NCBI GenBank assembly: GCA_001949185.1
Contig: BDGG01000009.1
Span: 1,175,347-1,239,346 of the forward strand
Direction of reading: 5' to 3'
DNA from: Ramazzottius varieornatus
Lineage: Eukaryota; Tardigrada; Eutardigrada; Parachela; Ramazzottiidae
DNA: 64,000 nucleotides
A program made the position numbers and the translations under genes. Below the pieces are notes generated by a model that saw nothing but the letters and a program-made list of their open reading frames with translations, did not search any database and was not told where the DNA came from. Each line of letters begins with the position of its first letter. Position 1 is the first letter of the stretch. This document shows positions 1 to 9,900 of the stretch, in pieces.

Positions 1-1336
1 TCTCCATTCTCGTGGTTTTTCTTACATCGCTGCTGTTCGTGCTGATCGGGCATATCAACTTTCTTGCTCCAATCATAACAACCTCGTAAGTTCGTGCGGT
101 TCACATGCTTATGTGGGACATTGTCGAATGAACTGAACACACGTGTCAACCCAAGTGGCACACGTATTCATTGTTAATGGCTGACACATAGCGCCACTCG
201 GGAAAACACATTCTGATGTTATTTGCTTTGAATTTAATTTTGATGTTTTAGGCATTTGATGACATTTTCCGCTATAAACTACGCGTACTTCGCGCTGTCG
301 ACTACCTACAAGTTGCAAGTTAAGCGGGACTACAAAGCAACCACGGAATGGTTGCAGCAAGGTCTGCGTGAAGGACGGATAGCTTCACCGGACAGTCGGC
401 ATCAAAGTCCGAAGTTCCCGCGTTCTCCCGAACAGCACGAAACCATGTCTCACAGCAGCTCCGTTACCTCGGAAAGAAGCCACCTGTTAGGCTCGGGATC
501 TGCAGGACACACGCCCAAAGAAGCCCTCTTGCCTCCACTGATAGGTACGTAGGCCGTTTTTAGCAATCACCGGATGGAATAACTGACCAATTCGGCATTC
601 GACTTTGCAGTTGCCAGCCAAGTGCTCAGTAAGCCAGGAGACACTCTTTTGCGGTTCCACAACCGTTGGGTCGCTCTGGCAGCCGTAAGTAAAGGGGGAG
701 CTCGGCAAACACAGTCAACCACATCGTTGCCTTAAGTGGCGCGTTTGTTCAATGTGGTTGGCTCAAAGCGAATGCCACGTGAAAGAGCGATTCCGTCGAG
801 TTCGATGGTTTTTCCAAGTGGCACAGGTTTTCGGTTTTATCGCCGGGAAGCGTGCGTCACTTGGGAAAACGATCGGGCCGACTTTGTATGCCGGGCTCTC
901 AAATATTCATACATTTATCTCATTGACAGACTTTTTATACTCTAGCTAACTTCCGCCTCTTTTGTAGTCCGTCATCATGATAGTCATTGCATTTCTGATC
1001 CAATGGGAGTCTGCTCTGTCGGCCATCAGTACCCTCGGACTCATTTACATTTCAGTCAGCTACTTGACTCCACGACCCACAGCAGGCAAGTCTCCGTAAT
1101 CGAAAGCTGTTTTAGCATGATCAACAGTAAACTTCGACCGTATTCTAGGCATCGTGGAGTTTCGCCCGGTGGACTGGATAGTCTCGAAGTTCACTGGCGA
1201 AACCTACAACGACCTGGAGACGGAGACCCTCCAAACCGTTTCCACTGCCGGTGCGCCGGAAGAAAGTAGGTTCATCCGAAGCCTAGGTTCTCCGCATTTA
1301 CCCACCTCAAGTTCTGCTCCATTTCTCTCTGGCTAA
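1..1336 (+). CDS. SLC12A8: SLC12A8-like cation-chloride cotransporter family member, C-terminal part
   Basis: Exons 1-85 (open at the window edge), 252-544, 611-684, 968-1085 and 1149-1336 join with matching phases. The first exon encodes a hydrophobic helix followed by HINFLAPIITT and, across the junction, SAINYAYFALSTTY, the pattern of the last helices of the SLC12 transporter core. A cytoplasmic linker rich in Ser and His follows, then LLRFHNRWVALAA and a two-helix segment (VIMIVIAFLIQW, TLGLIYISVSYL), and a short tail ending at TGA 1334-1336. The tail (RPVDWIVSKF, then an acidic ETYNDLETETLQ stretch) resembles the end of SLC12A8, not the NKCC/KCC regulatory tail. SLC12A8 has been linked to polyamine, amino-acid or NMN transport; the substrate here is unknown. 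The intron after 1085 begins GC (AG|GCAAGT) instead of GT. The N-terminal half lies outside the window. Confidence 0.8.
151..204. repeat. Palindromic repeat copy (SLC12A8 intron)
   Basis: CCAAGTGGCACACG and GCGCCACTCGGGAAAAC arms around a spacer with TTGTTAATGGCTGA, in the intron between the first two exons. Confidence 0.75.
731..868. repeat. Palindromic repeat doublet (SLC12A8 intron)
   Basis: Two hairpins, 731-782 and 812-868. The left flank GGGAGCTCGGCAAACACAG (from ~700) and right flank TTTGTATGCCGGGCTCTCA (to ~901) are the element termini, so the pair is bounded as one unit. Confidence 0.8.
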
Positions 1337-1847
1337 CAACTTCGTTGCACCAAATTTTTAAACCCAGTCTAAAGACCGATACTTTCTTCTTCGATCTCAC
1401 CCTTCCTTGTTGCGTTCAGCTGCTTTTTTAGAACAAAATTCTATTGGGTCTTCTCAGTTTTTTGCTTTTACTCACAGTGAACTGCGTATAAAACTATTGT
1501 AAAAACCCGCTGGGTCCGCGCAGTACGTACATGTACGTGACGATGCACCCCCGCAGGGGGTTGAACAAGCAGTGAAGCCGGACCGGGTTTGTACTTCACG
1601 TGTACGATGACGTACCGCGCGGACGCAGCGGGTTTTCACAGTATTTTTCTAAAATCAAGTGGAGGCAAACACCTCCCCGAACAGAGTCCCCGTCCCGTTA
1701 GAAAATAAAAAACTAAAAATAGCTGCTGGGGTTATGCTCAACTGTAAGGCTAAATCTTGAATGAGCAAATTTCGTGGAACTATTGGGAAAAATTTTGACG
1801 AAAGATCAATCTGGCCGACCGAGGGCACAGTCTAGTATGAAGCCGCA
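1337..1847. other. Intergenic stretch
   Basis: AT-rich sequence downstream of the SLC12A8-like stop. The only structured object is the 145-bp foldback at 1497-1641. No coding exon could be supported. Confidence 0.5.
1497..1641. mobile_element. 145-bp foldback MITE with TA target duplication
   Basis: Two ~45-base arms (about 1497-1540 and 1596-1641) are reverse complements apart from a few mismatches; both contain AAAACCCGCTG.GTCCGCGC. The element is flanked by TA on both sides (1495-1496 and 1642-1643), and the right end reads TTTTCACAG|TA, so Tc1/mariner-type mobilisation is likely. The ~55-base middle holds CACCCCCGCAGGGGGTTG, itself a small hairpin. No coding capacity. Confidence 0.7.
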
Positions 1848-2093
1848 CTAATCATCTGGGTTCTTCTTGCTGGCGAGTTTTGCATCGACCAGAGGTTTGA
1901 GAGCTTGAATCTTGGTGGCAAAAGCGATAAAGTCGTACTTATCTCTGCCGGCGTTGGACGTGATCCCTTGGCCTTCAGGATCAAAGTAGTTGTACATGTT
2001 GCTTCGACCTCCCTTGCTCTGACCGAACACCTTCTGCTGTTCTTCGCAGGTCTTAAGAATGGTCAAGTACCAGCAGAAAGCGTAAACCGACAT
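1848..2093 (-). CDS. Possible terminal exon, unrecognised
   Basis: An open frame on the minus strand ends at 1848 and has non-repetitive composition; its C-terminus is basic and hydrophilic (LASKKNPDD). A plausible acceptor (CTTAAG|ACC) precedes TCEEQQKVFGQSKGG near 2055. It could be an alternative last exon of the gene at 2375-2988 or the end of a separate small gene. I found no donor that joins the two in frame, and no family was recognised. Confidence 0.3.
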   Translation of the reverse strand: MSVYAFCWYLTILKTCEEQQKVFGQSKGGRSNMYNYFDPEGQGITSNAGRDKYDFIAFATKIQALKPLVDAKLASKKNPDD

Positions 2094-2161
2094 CTGTTCT
2101 CTTCATTTCCCATTGGTAGCATGTTCAAATGGGACCTCGACAAACCACCTCGAGACGATTG

Positions 2162-2304
2162 TTCTCCCCAAGCGGTGCATTCGTGCAGCTAATCTCACTG
2201 AAAAAGTGCACCACTTGGGACAACAATCAAACTCACCAGGATCGTTTCTCCAAGTGGCGCACGCTTCCAGCTAATACCACGGAAAAAATGTGCCCCTTGA
2301 GAAA
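2162..2304. repeat. Palindromic repeat doublet
   Basis: Hairpins at 2162-2223 (CCAAGCGGTGCA / TGCACCACTTGGG) and 2243-2304 (CCAAGTGGCGCACG / TGTGCCCCTTGAG), downstream of the gene at 2375-2988. Confidence 0.8.
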
Positions 2305-2374
2305 GCAGTTTTGGCTGAGTTTGATTGCCAAACTCTCAAACAGGGGTCAATCGGAGGTACGTGTCGTAATACTT

Positions 2375-2988
2375 CTAGAAGCCCTGTAAGGTGAACTTGC
2401 GGAACGATTCCGGCACGTCGAAGGTGGGAGAAGGGCTAGCGCTCGACCCAGGATAGTCATCTACCGGTCCGACCGCGGCTGGTTCCGCGTTAGGTACGTC
2501 CAGCACCTTGGACACAGCGTCAATTACAGCCACACGCAAAGTCTCGTAGCTGACGTTGAGGTTGTAGCTGACCACGGAAGGTTCGTCGGCTCTCGCTTTG
2601 TCGCAACCTGAACAGAATACCAACACCTGTAGTCCCTGCAACGTTCTGGCAGTCCACGCTACGAAGCACTTTCACTTTGTTCAGGAGGACGGAACCCGGA
2701 TTTCTGCTGAGAATAAGTCTACCTGGTTCGTTACGGTAGGGGTAGTCGTTCATCAAACTGCGAATTGGGATCAGCAGGCTGGAGATGGACTGTGCGGCAC
2801 TCCAAGGAGGTCCTAACAGAAAATGACTCTTCACCAACGAATGCGTTTTCCATCGCCGGATGAAACTGAAAAGTATAACGTACCAGATCACGTTCCGATC
2901 AGACTGAGGCAGACATATCCGTTTGCGTCTCTTCCTCCACTTCTTTCTTTCGCTTTGTGCCGTGATCTATGGTGGCCGTGTTGCTCAT
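2375..2988 (-). CDS. Uncharacterised 162-residue protein
   Basis: Exons 2988-2905, 2865-2735, 2703-2663 and 2607-2375 join with consistent phases (84, 131, 41 and 233 nt). The ATG at 2988 is followed by a hydrophilic, charged N-terminus ([15 protein letters not shown]). The middle holds [16 protein letters not shown] and [14 protein letters not shown], and a hydrophobic-heptad stretch ([19 protein letters not shown]) precedes a Pro/Ser-rich linker and the end FRKFTLQGF. No signal peptide or membrane segment is visible, so the product is probably soluble. I do not recognise the family. The start could lie further upstream if an extra 5' exon exists. Confidence 0.55.
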
Positions 2989-3899
2989 CTGCAAGACGGA
3001 TCAGTCTGACGAGTGCTGTCACAGAACAATACTAGCAAACGTACCTCCCGGGGGCAACGTAGTACGTTGCCTGGTCCCTTTGAAATCGCTCCTTCAGAGT
3101 CTGGACTTTTCCACCGTCAAGTTAGGAAGCAAAAGGTAAGGATAGTAAGTAACTGGAACGGAAGCAAAAATAGAATAAAGATGACAAGCGCGGGCTACTG
3201 CTGAATGAACCAAGAGCAGCTGATCCACAACAAATTGTGACGGGTAAGCCAGCCCCTTTGTGACATCACGGAAACCTTTTCTGGCTCGGTGGGAATATCG
3301 TCTAGCCTTTTATTCGTTAAAGCACGCTCATAACGTCAAGAGCCGGTTGACCTGGTCACCTGAGTGATTGCCCAGAAAAGCGGAAAATGTTGTCTTGTTT
3401 CGCAGCGTGCCTAGGTTCCAGTTGACCATTGTCCAGCGGGCCGCGACGCGGCAACCAGACGAGTCCTCGTTCCTTTCTGTCCTACTTCTTTCCAGCCGAA
3501 CATTGCAAATTCACATAGCTAATGTTGAGAAAAATTTCAAAGACGCATTCAACGGGACAACAAACCGCGAACTTCTCCACCGCCAATAAGAAACCGAAGG
3601 GAAAGCGTGCTGCATTCAGTCTATTGGTCCAGCAACTTAAATTCTATGTCCCGTAAAATCTGGCTGTAGTACGAACAAACGCGGTTGACTCATAGTATTC
3701 TAGAGGCTGTTAATAACGTGGAGCCACTGTAAAGAGCGTAGTACACATAGGTAAAAATGCAAGAGGCAAACCGCAAAATTTATGACCTATGGTTCGCCGT
3801 TTGATCGAAGCAACTTAAAATTCATAGAATTACGCATATTAAGGCAAACGTACAAATTTCTCTGTTTCTTTAACCAGATATGGCTTCCCTGACCGGTAG
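2989..3899. other. Intergenic stretch, no gene seen
   Basis: Sequence between the starts and ends of two minus-strand genes. Only short open frames without splice support or repeats occur. It probably includes the promoter of the gene at 2375-2988 and the 3' flank of the MICOS gene. Confidence 0.45.
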
Positions 3900-5508
3900 T
3901 TATCTTGCTGTCGCTGTGGTAGTATCATCGGCGTTCATCGTGGCGACTTTCTCAGCTGTCCGTGTCAGAGGTGCTGCGGGCTGACTTGCGGAGGTCGACG
4001 AGTGCCCGAGAGGCAATGTCGGTTTCTTCTTCTCAAAACCTGCAAGAAAGCCAAGTTCGTGAGATCATTTGTCAAGCCTCGTGACCTCTGCAGATGTTTA
4101 TGAAGGAGGAGGGAGAACACCTACCTTTTGCAAGGTCCGTAACGTTAGCGTAAGCAGTTAACGCCAGGTCTTTTGATGCAGCGGGATAGCAGACAACCGC
4201 AGCTCCTCCAAGTCCAGCTGACGTATACAGTACTTTCTTCAAGAAGTTTTCTGCGTAGAAAACGACCATAATCTACTATGGTTTCTGCTATCTTTGCCGT
4301 CATTCGGATACTTGGGAGACCGGCAGACAATCTCAGGATGGTCATCACTTCAAGTGGCGCAGTATTCTCTGTTATTAGCTGGAAAAGTGCGCCATCTGAG
4401 ATCATAATCATCCCCAGCTAGTTCGCTGGCCTCTTCCTTACTTCTAATGGCCAACAGCAGTCCCAGCAGTCCCCCTGCTGATATAACTATGGCGCGAGGT
4501 AAGACTTTGGTGTCATCCCGTAGCATTTCCAGTGCGGCTACAACATCGAAGAACAGATTACAGACGCAGTATACACTATTGCCTCGAAAGAACCGCCATA
4601 CGTCACATGTATCACGTACGAGGCACACGGCGGTTTTTATCTGGGTAACACAGTGGCTCTTCCTGTTTTCTAACAGAGCTCCTCAGACATCCGATTTTCC
4701 TCATCCATATTTACGGATGTTCGATTTCGAAGACAGAAAAGGTTGACTTACTCTTTGAGTGGGCTTTTCCAATCTCATATTTGTCACGCAGTTTTTCCCG
4801 GGACTTCTAAAACGAGAAGAATAAGTATAAGGCGATGGTACAAGCATGCCATGATCGTCCAGTCTTTCAGGCGTATAGTATACGTGTTGAACGTCCACGA
4901 CACTTTCTGAATTGGTGCTAACCGCGGATTCCTGCCACCAGCCACCGATGGATCTTCTGACTTCTCCAATCTTTTCTTCAAGGATAGGTGGAGGTGTTGG
5001 TTCGACAAAGTAGGCTTGCCTTGTGGGAGGAGGTTGTTCATCATAGACCGGAAGCTGTAATCATACCCACACAAACCGTAAGAAACCGTGCTGACAACTC
5101 GAACTAGAGCCCTCATGCAGCCCACACGAGCACTGCTTCAAAGTTACGCTGCGCCATGCTCCTTTCTTATGCAGAAGAAAGGCGGTTGTCTCTGATGGAT
5201 GGCTTCGCTACATAAAAGGCACATGAGCCGATGAGCGTACATCTGATATTTTAACCACCCGTGTCCCCTGACCATGAGATGATGCGTCCGAATGTCGCTC
5301 ACTCCATCCTAGTCCCACCGCGGCGCTGGAAACGGCTCCAGCTCCCGTAAAAGCTTTACCCAGACGCTGCAACAAACATAATATACAGAGTCAACGCTAC
5401 GGGCGAGAAAATTCGCAGCAGAACAATTAAGCCCTCGTTATATCGTAACTGCTGCACACATACGGAACGATCCGCACGATGAACACGATCTCAGGTACTT
5501 ACGATCAT
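3900..5508 (-). CDS. MICOS complex subunit, MIC26/MIC27 (APOO/APOOL) family
   Basis: Seven exons agree in phase: 5508-5503, 5366-5241, 5054-4842, 4806-4752, 4537-4442, 4250-4125 and 4039-3900, giving about 254 residues. The N-terminus (MIRLGKAFTGAGAVSSAAVG) looks like a targeting sequence or membrane anchor. VVKISDLPVYDEQPPP matches the family's short motif before the linker. The signature domain follows: LRDDTKVLPRAIVISAGGLL, a hydrophobic segment, a basic turn, then LYTSAGLGGAAVVCYPAAS, corresponding to the two Gly-rich hairpin membrane segments. The tail is Ser/Thr-rich. Family members sit in the mitochondrial inner membrane, bind cardiolipin and shape cristae. The donor of exon 3 (GTACCA) is weak and is the least certain junction. 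MIC26 and MIC27 cannot be separated by eye. Confidence 0.82.
4346..4404. repeat. Palindromic repeat copy (MICOS gene intron)
   Basis: TCAAGTGGCGCAG / GTGCGCCATCTGAG hairpin between exons 5 and 6. Confidence 0.75.
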
Positions 5509-5922
5509 GTTCCTCAATGGATACAGAACGAAGGAATCCAGCTAAAATTTTCGCACCTGTACACAAACTCGCTGCGGAGTTAACGGAAACAGTCCAGAGT
5601 CCAGGTTTGAAGGACGGAGGAAGAAAGATGAGCTGGATGTGATCGACTGTTCATTGTGTGACGTAATATGTGTGATGTACAATGACATGAGATTGTAATG
5701 TACAAAACGACGAAAGTGCAGTTTCGCACCAGCAATGTTATGTTATGTCGAATTACTTGACACACTAAGTCGTAGCTGTCTGACTGTACAGTATCTCTCA
5801 CCCGAACTTCCGGCCCATTTTCTTCGAATCCCGATTCCTGCATCTCGGCTTTGCTTTGATCCCAATGTCGATCATTTTCTCCAGCGGTAGAGCTTGCAAG
5901 AATGTTTTGCTAGATTCGTCCT
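5509..5922. other. Divergent intergenic region
   Basis: Lies between two divergently transcribed starts (MICOS gene, minus; glucosidase-II-beta-like gene, plus), so it probably contains both promoters. No recognisable binding site, repeat copy or exon. Confidence 0.4.
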
Positions 5923-6495
5923 ATGGCGGTTGCAGTGCAAACGAAACTACGACGGGGTAACTCTTCTCTGTTCCGACTGACCAGACAAAGGATATTTTTT
6001 CTTGTGGCGACCATCCTAACGTTCTGTCTGACCAACTTCCTGTTAACTGCACTTCCCACTTTCCAACCGGAAACAGCCAAGCTCACGATGAAGACGGAAC
6101 CCAGGAAGGAACAACTGAGGCCATTAGGTGTGGTTGCGGGAAGGACAGCGCAGCTCGTTGGAATGGATCCCAAATATTACGTTTACTATAAAACAGCTTC
6201 AAAATCTGGGAAATTCAAGTGCATCTCTTCGAAAGAAGTGATTCCCTGGAGCCATGTCAACGATAACTACTGTGATTGCCCGGAAGACGGTAGCGACGAG
6301 CCTGCAACGACCGCTTGCAGTTTCTTTGCACCTCATCAGTATTTCTTCTGTACTTCGACAGACCCGTCAAAGATTCCTGTAGCCTGGATGAATGACGGAA
6401 TCTGTGATTGTTGTGCAGGAGAAGACGAAACGGAGAAATATTGTCCGAACACCTGCAAGTCCCTGAAACCCAGGCGCCAACGTTCTGCAAATTAG
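5923..6495 (+). CDS. Short glucosidase II beta subunit-like protein (PRKCSH N-terminal domain)
   Basis: A single uninterrupted frame of 190 codons from ATG 5923 to TAG. Residues ~24-44 form one hydrophobic segment (FFLVATILTFCLTNFLLTAL) after a basic N-terminus, which fits a signal anchor or signal peptide for the ER/Golgi. From residue ~95 come the paired Cys-rich LDLa-like modules typical of PRKCSH: FKCISSKEVIPWSHVNDNYC, DCPEDGSDEPATTAC, then VAWMNDGICDCCAGEDETE and CPNTC. Calcium-ligand acidic residues (DCPEDGSDE, DCCAGEDE) are kept. The mannose-6-phosphate-homology domain, acidic coiled coil and C-terminal HDEL of full PRKCSH are absent, so it belongs to the short secretory-pathway paralogues. 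A role in binding or targeting a glycosidase is possible; nothing here proves it. Confidence 0.75.
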   Translation: MAVAVQTKLRRGNSSLFRLTRQRIFFLVATILTFCLTNFLLTALPTFQPETAKLTMKTEPRKEQLRPLGVVAGRTAQLVGMDPKYYVYYKTASKSGKFKCISSKEVIPWSHVNDNYCDCPEDGSDEPATTACSFFAPHQYFFCTSTDPSKIPVAWMNDGICDCCAGEDETEKYCPNTCKSLKPRRQRSAN

Positions 6496-6943
6496 CGTCC
6501 TGTTTTTCATTCCGCAATACTAATTTTACTGTTTTTAACTTGGCACGTAAATTTTGTGTTTTCGGACGACTTCCGGGCCTCACACTTCACTTCCGGCACG
6601 CTCCCTATCCCGGGTTTACTGATGTTCATGTATCTCATACTTCAGTTTTTACTATAACTACGTTCCCAGACGAGAAAGGATTCCATCCGACGTAGTTTGC
6701 GACATGGTTAAATTTTGGGGCAGAAATTCCACGTGGTACTATGTCTATATGCACCTGGTATATGTAAGAATAGCACAGTGGATCCCGGACGGAAAATACA
6801 AGAGCAACAATATCCATCAATGGCACTCTGTGCAGATTCGAAGATCACTCGAATAGATCACGAAAGGAATCAAACCATCAAAAGTCGAAAACCCAGGCTA
6901 GTTTCACAAAACTGAAGAAGGCCGGCAGAGGAGGGAGAAAGGT
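6496..6943. other. Intergenic stretch between convergent genes
   Basis: Likely 3' untranslated regions of the glucosidase-II-beta-like gene (plus) and ZC2HC1A (minus). No further coding signal. Confidence 0.4.
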
Positions 6944-9900
6944 TCACTTGACATGGGCATGCCCACGGTTTATCGTCAGTCTAGCAATACCGCAGTGGCA
7001 ACAAAAGGAGGCAGTAGAAATCGGAAATTCATGTCCACAATTATGGCAAAACTTTGGCGCGGACGGAGAAGACATCACTTTGGGGTTGGCAACAACTGTG
7101 CGCTTGTCTTGCGACAAACTGGACACCGACGACATGTAGCTGCTCTTGACCGAGACCGACGACGTCGATCCCATAGGGGAAAGTGGGCTGATACTCTCCG
7201 AAGTCGTGTCTACAAAAAAGACATGAATCCACTTCCCAACCCAGACACCACGATGTACCACCGCGGTATCATAATGGCAATGGTTACGAAGCAAGGAAGA
7301 CAATTGCTAGCTTGATGAAATAAATTTTGAGTCTGGTGCCGGCTGGAGCTCTCGTCAGTCGTTATAGCGCCACCCGAGAAGACTGACGACGGAAGAAACG
7401 TGTGTCTTGGTTTGACCGGCGTAAATCCGCGAATCAATTGACCGATTACCGCACCTTTGAGCAAGAACACACTATAGTATTTAGCGCCATATGTTTGTTT
7501 TTAATCACTAAAGTTTCCTCGAATATCAGCACCGGTACGTGTACGTTTCCTCACTCTTGATCCCATGGAGGGATAAATGCCGTGCATGCAGAGATGTGGT
7601 TTAGATCGTTGTGATTTATAAGAACGTGCTGCTGTAGGTTTGCCGAAATAATTGAATGTTGGAATCTGGTCTAAAACTCCCTACTCTGCACCATCCTGGA
7701 AGATTACGATTAAATTTCTGGTAAAATATGCCACGGCCCTCGCTACCGCGAGAAGGTCCGCGGCTCTATATTATACGACAAAATAAACCGTTAAAAATGG
7801 GTTAGATGGAGCCAGATGGATGAAGCCAATGAAATTTGCGCATGCAGCAAAATATAATTCCCATTGGCCGAATCGTAAATCTCCAGCTGCAGTATTATGC
7901 CCATTTTTAACGGTTAATTTTGTCGTACACTGTAGTACGTGGCTGTGCGAGTTTTCCACTTCCTTTCTGGTGCCTGATCTCGGATTATAATCTCTATGTG
8001 TCAATCTCTGAAGTTAGTCTTGATCGCTTTCACTTGCCAAAGTTGTTAGTACTGTATTCTCATGTTTCGTTATCCTCTGACGATCGAGGAAGCCGTCGAC
8101 TAGATTGTCGAGGCTCAATAAATCTATCTATCAACTTCGCCAGGTGCATTTACGAACTCAAGTGCGCGATCTCTTTGAGTTCCGTTCAGACTCCTGGCTC
8201 GAGCTCGAAAGACCTTACAATCGTAGTTATCTTTACCCGGCCGTAATTGTCGACGCTGCCTACAGTACTACCCATCGGGACATACTGGCCCTGGGTAATG
8301 CATTCTACGATCCGATCGGAGATGAGCTGTATCCTAACGCCGCAGCGACGCACTTCCTACGTAACCAGTGCGATCGGCCCTCCGCGGAAAACGTGTCGGC
8401 ACTGAAGCGGCAGTACGAGAGAAAGAATGAAGCCTATTTCCCGTTGGAGCTGGATGAACTCGTCAAACAACTGTTGAAGAGGTATTCTCAATAAAGGACA
8501 ACAAGCCTGGTGCTCACTTTGCGGATCTTACGACAGAGTTTGTCGGACCATGTGTTGAAGGGTCGATCACTTTTAGGTTCAATGGAAGAAACCATCGTCT
8601 TTTTGATTCTTTCACCAAAGACCAGCTTCAACATTTTGCCAACGTAGTTGATCCTTTGGTACCTCTCTTGATGGAGGAATTTACGGACGTCGTCAAGAAC
8701 ACTATAGAAGAGATAGAAACCCAGCAAGAACTGGACGAATACAGCGACGACACGGACCAGGATGACGACGCCAACTCGCGTCCCATCGACTAGGTTAACT
8801 GTCTTTCTGAATCTTTTCCTTACGTTTCGCCTTTTTGAATTTGATTTACTGTCATTTTGAAGTAGCTCGTTGGACCTGTCTTCCCTATGTTTACGCGTGG
8901 TTCTTATGTTTAACCCAGATTTCGATTTTGTCCTCGTTGCTTCAACTTGGTCTGTTCTCGCCTACTGGAATTTAGCTTCGTATTCATAGTTATTGGTACT
9001 CACCCGTAAACTCTTCTAGGCTTTCAGCGTGCGAATGAGTAGAAGGTTTCCAGCGAGACATGCTCGAATACGCCGAGGAGCCGCTGTGAAAAGACCGACC
9101 ATGAGAATTAGCACACAGGGAACACATGGTACATTGAGTTCAGATCTGACTTACGGCGAGCCGTTGCTAGTCTTGGTAAAGTCCGACAGCTTGGTCGGAC
9201 TGCGTTCTGGCGGAGCGCGGTACTTTTCACCGTCCCAGTGGAACAGACGGAACTTGTCCGGCTCGAAGGTTTCGCTGTGGTTCAAAACTGCCGGCTTCAG
9301 AAAGCTATCCCAGTCCAACGAATCGGCAGACTTCTTTGCTCGTAGCGAGTTCGACCTGTGAAGCTGCATCATGTGTTCCTTCTGTGCGGAATGTACGTTG
9401 AAAGGATAAGGGCGTTCGTGATGCGGCGTTGTCCTTGAAGAAAAAACCCAAATTATAACATAATAGATTCTCTTTGAGGGAGGCCGGCAAACAAGACTTA
9501 TAATAAGATCGTTCTCTTGAGTGGCGCACGCTCCAGCCAAAAACAATGAAAACGTGCGCCACTATGAAAAACGATATCGTCGAGTGTGATTGTTCCCTCA
9601 AGTGACGCACGTTTTCAGCGTTATTGGCTGGAGGCGTCCAGCACTTAAGGCAACGATCTTGGACGTTTCATTCGCCGCTTCCTATATCAGTTTTCGATAT
9701 CAGACAGAGAGGACAGTCCGTGTCACTCTTTCGAACTTACGAAGTGTATGATTTTTCCGTTGGTGTCACCGTGCTCGTTGATTTCATCGTGGCTGAGAAG
9801 TTCGTCCCCGCTTTACTTTCCACCCTTCTGATCACTTCTTCTATGCCATTCTCACTAGCTTTCAGCGTCCTCGAAAGCGTCGTCGTAATTCCCGGTGAGC

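Noticed and set aside
7920-8246. 108-codon open frame on plus at the MITE edge
   Set aside because: Different frame over the protein-like segment that begins near 8085; it starts in MITE terminal sequence and lacks any motif.
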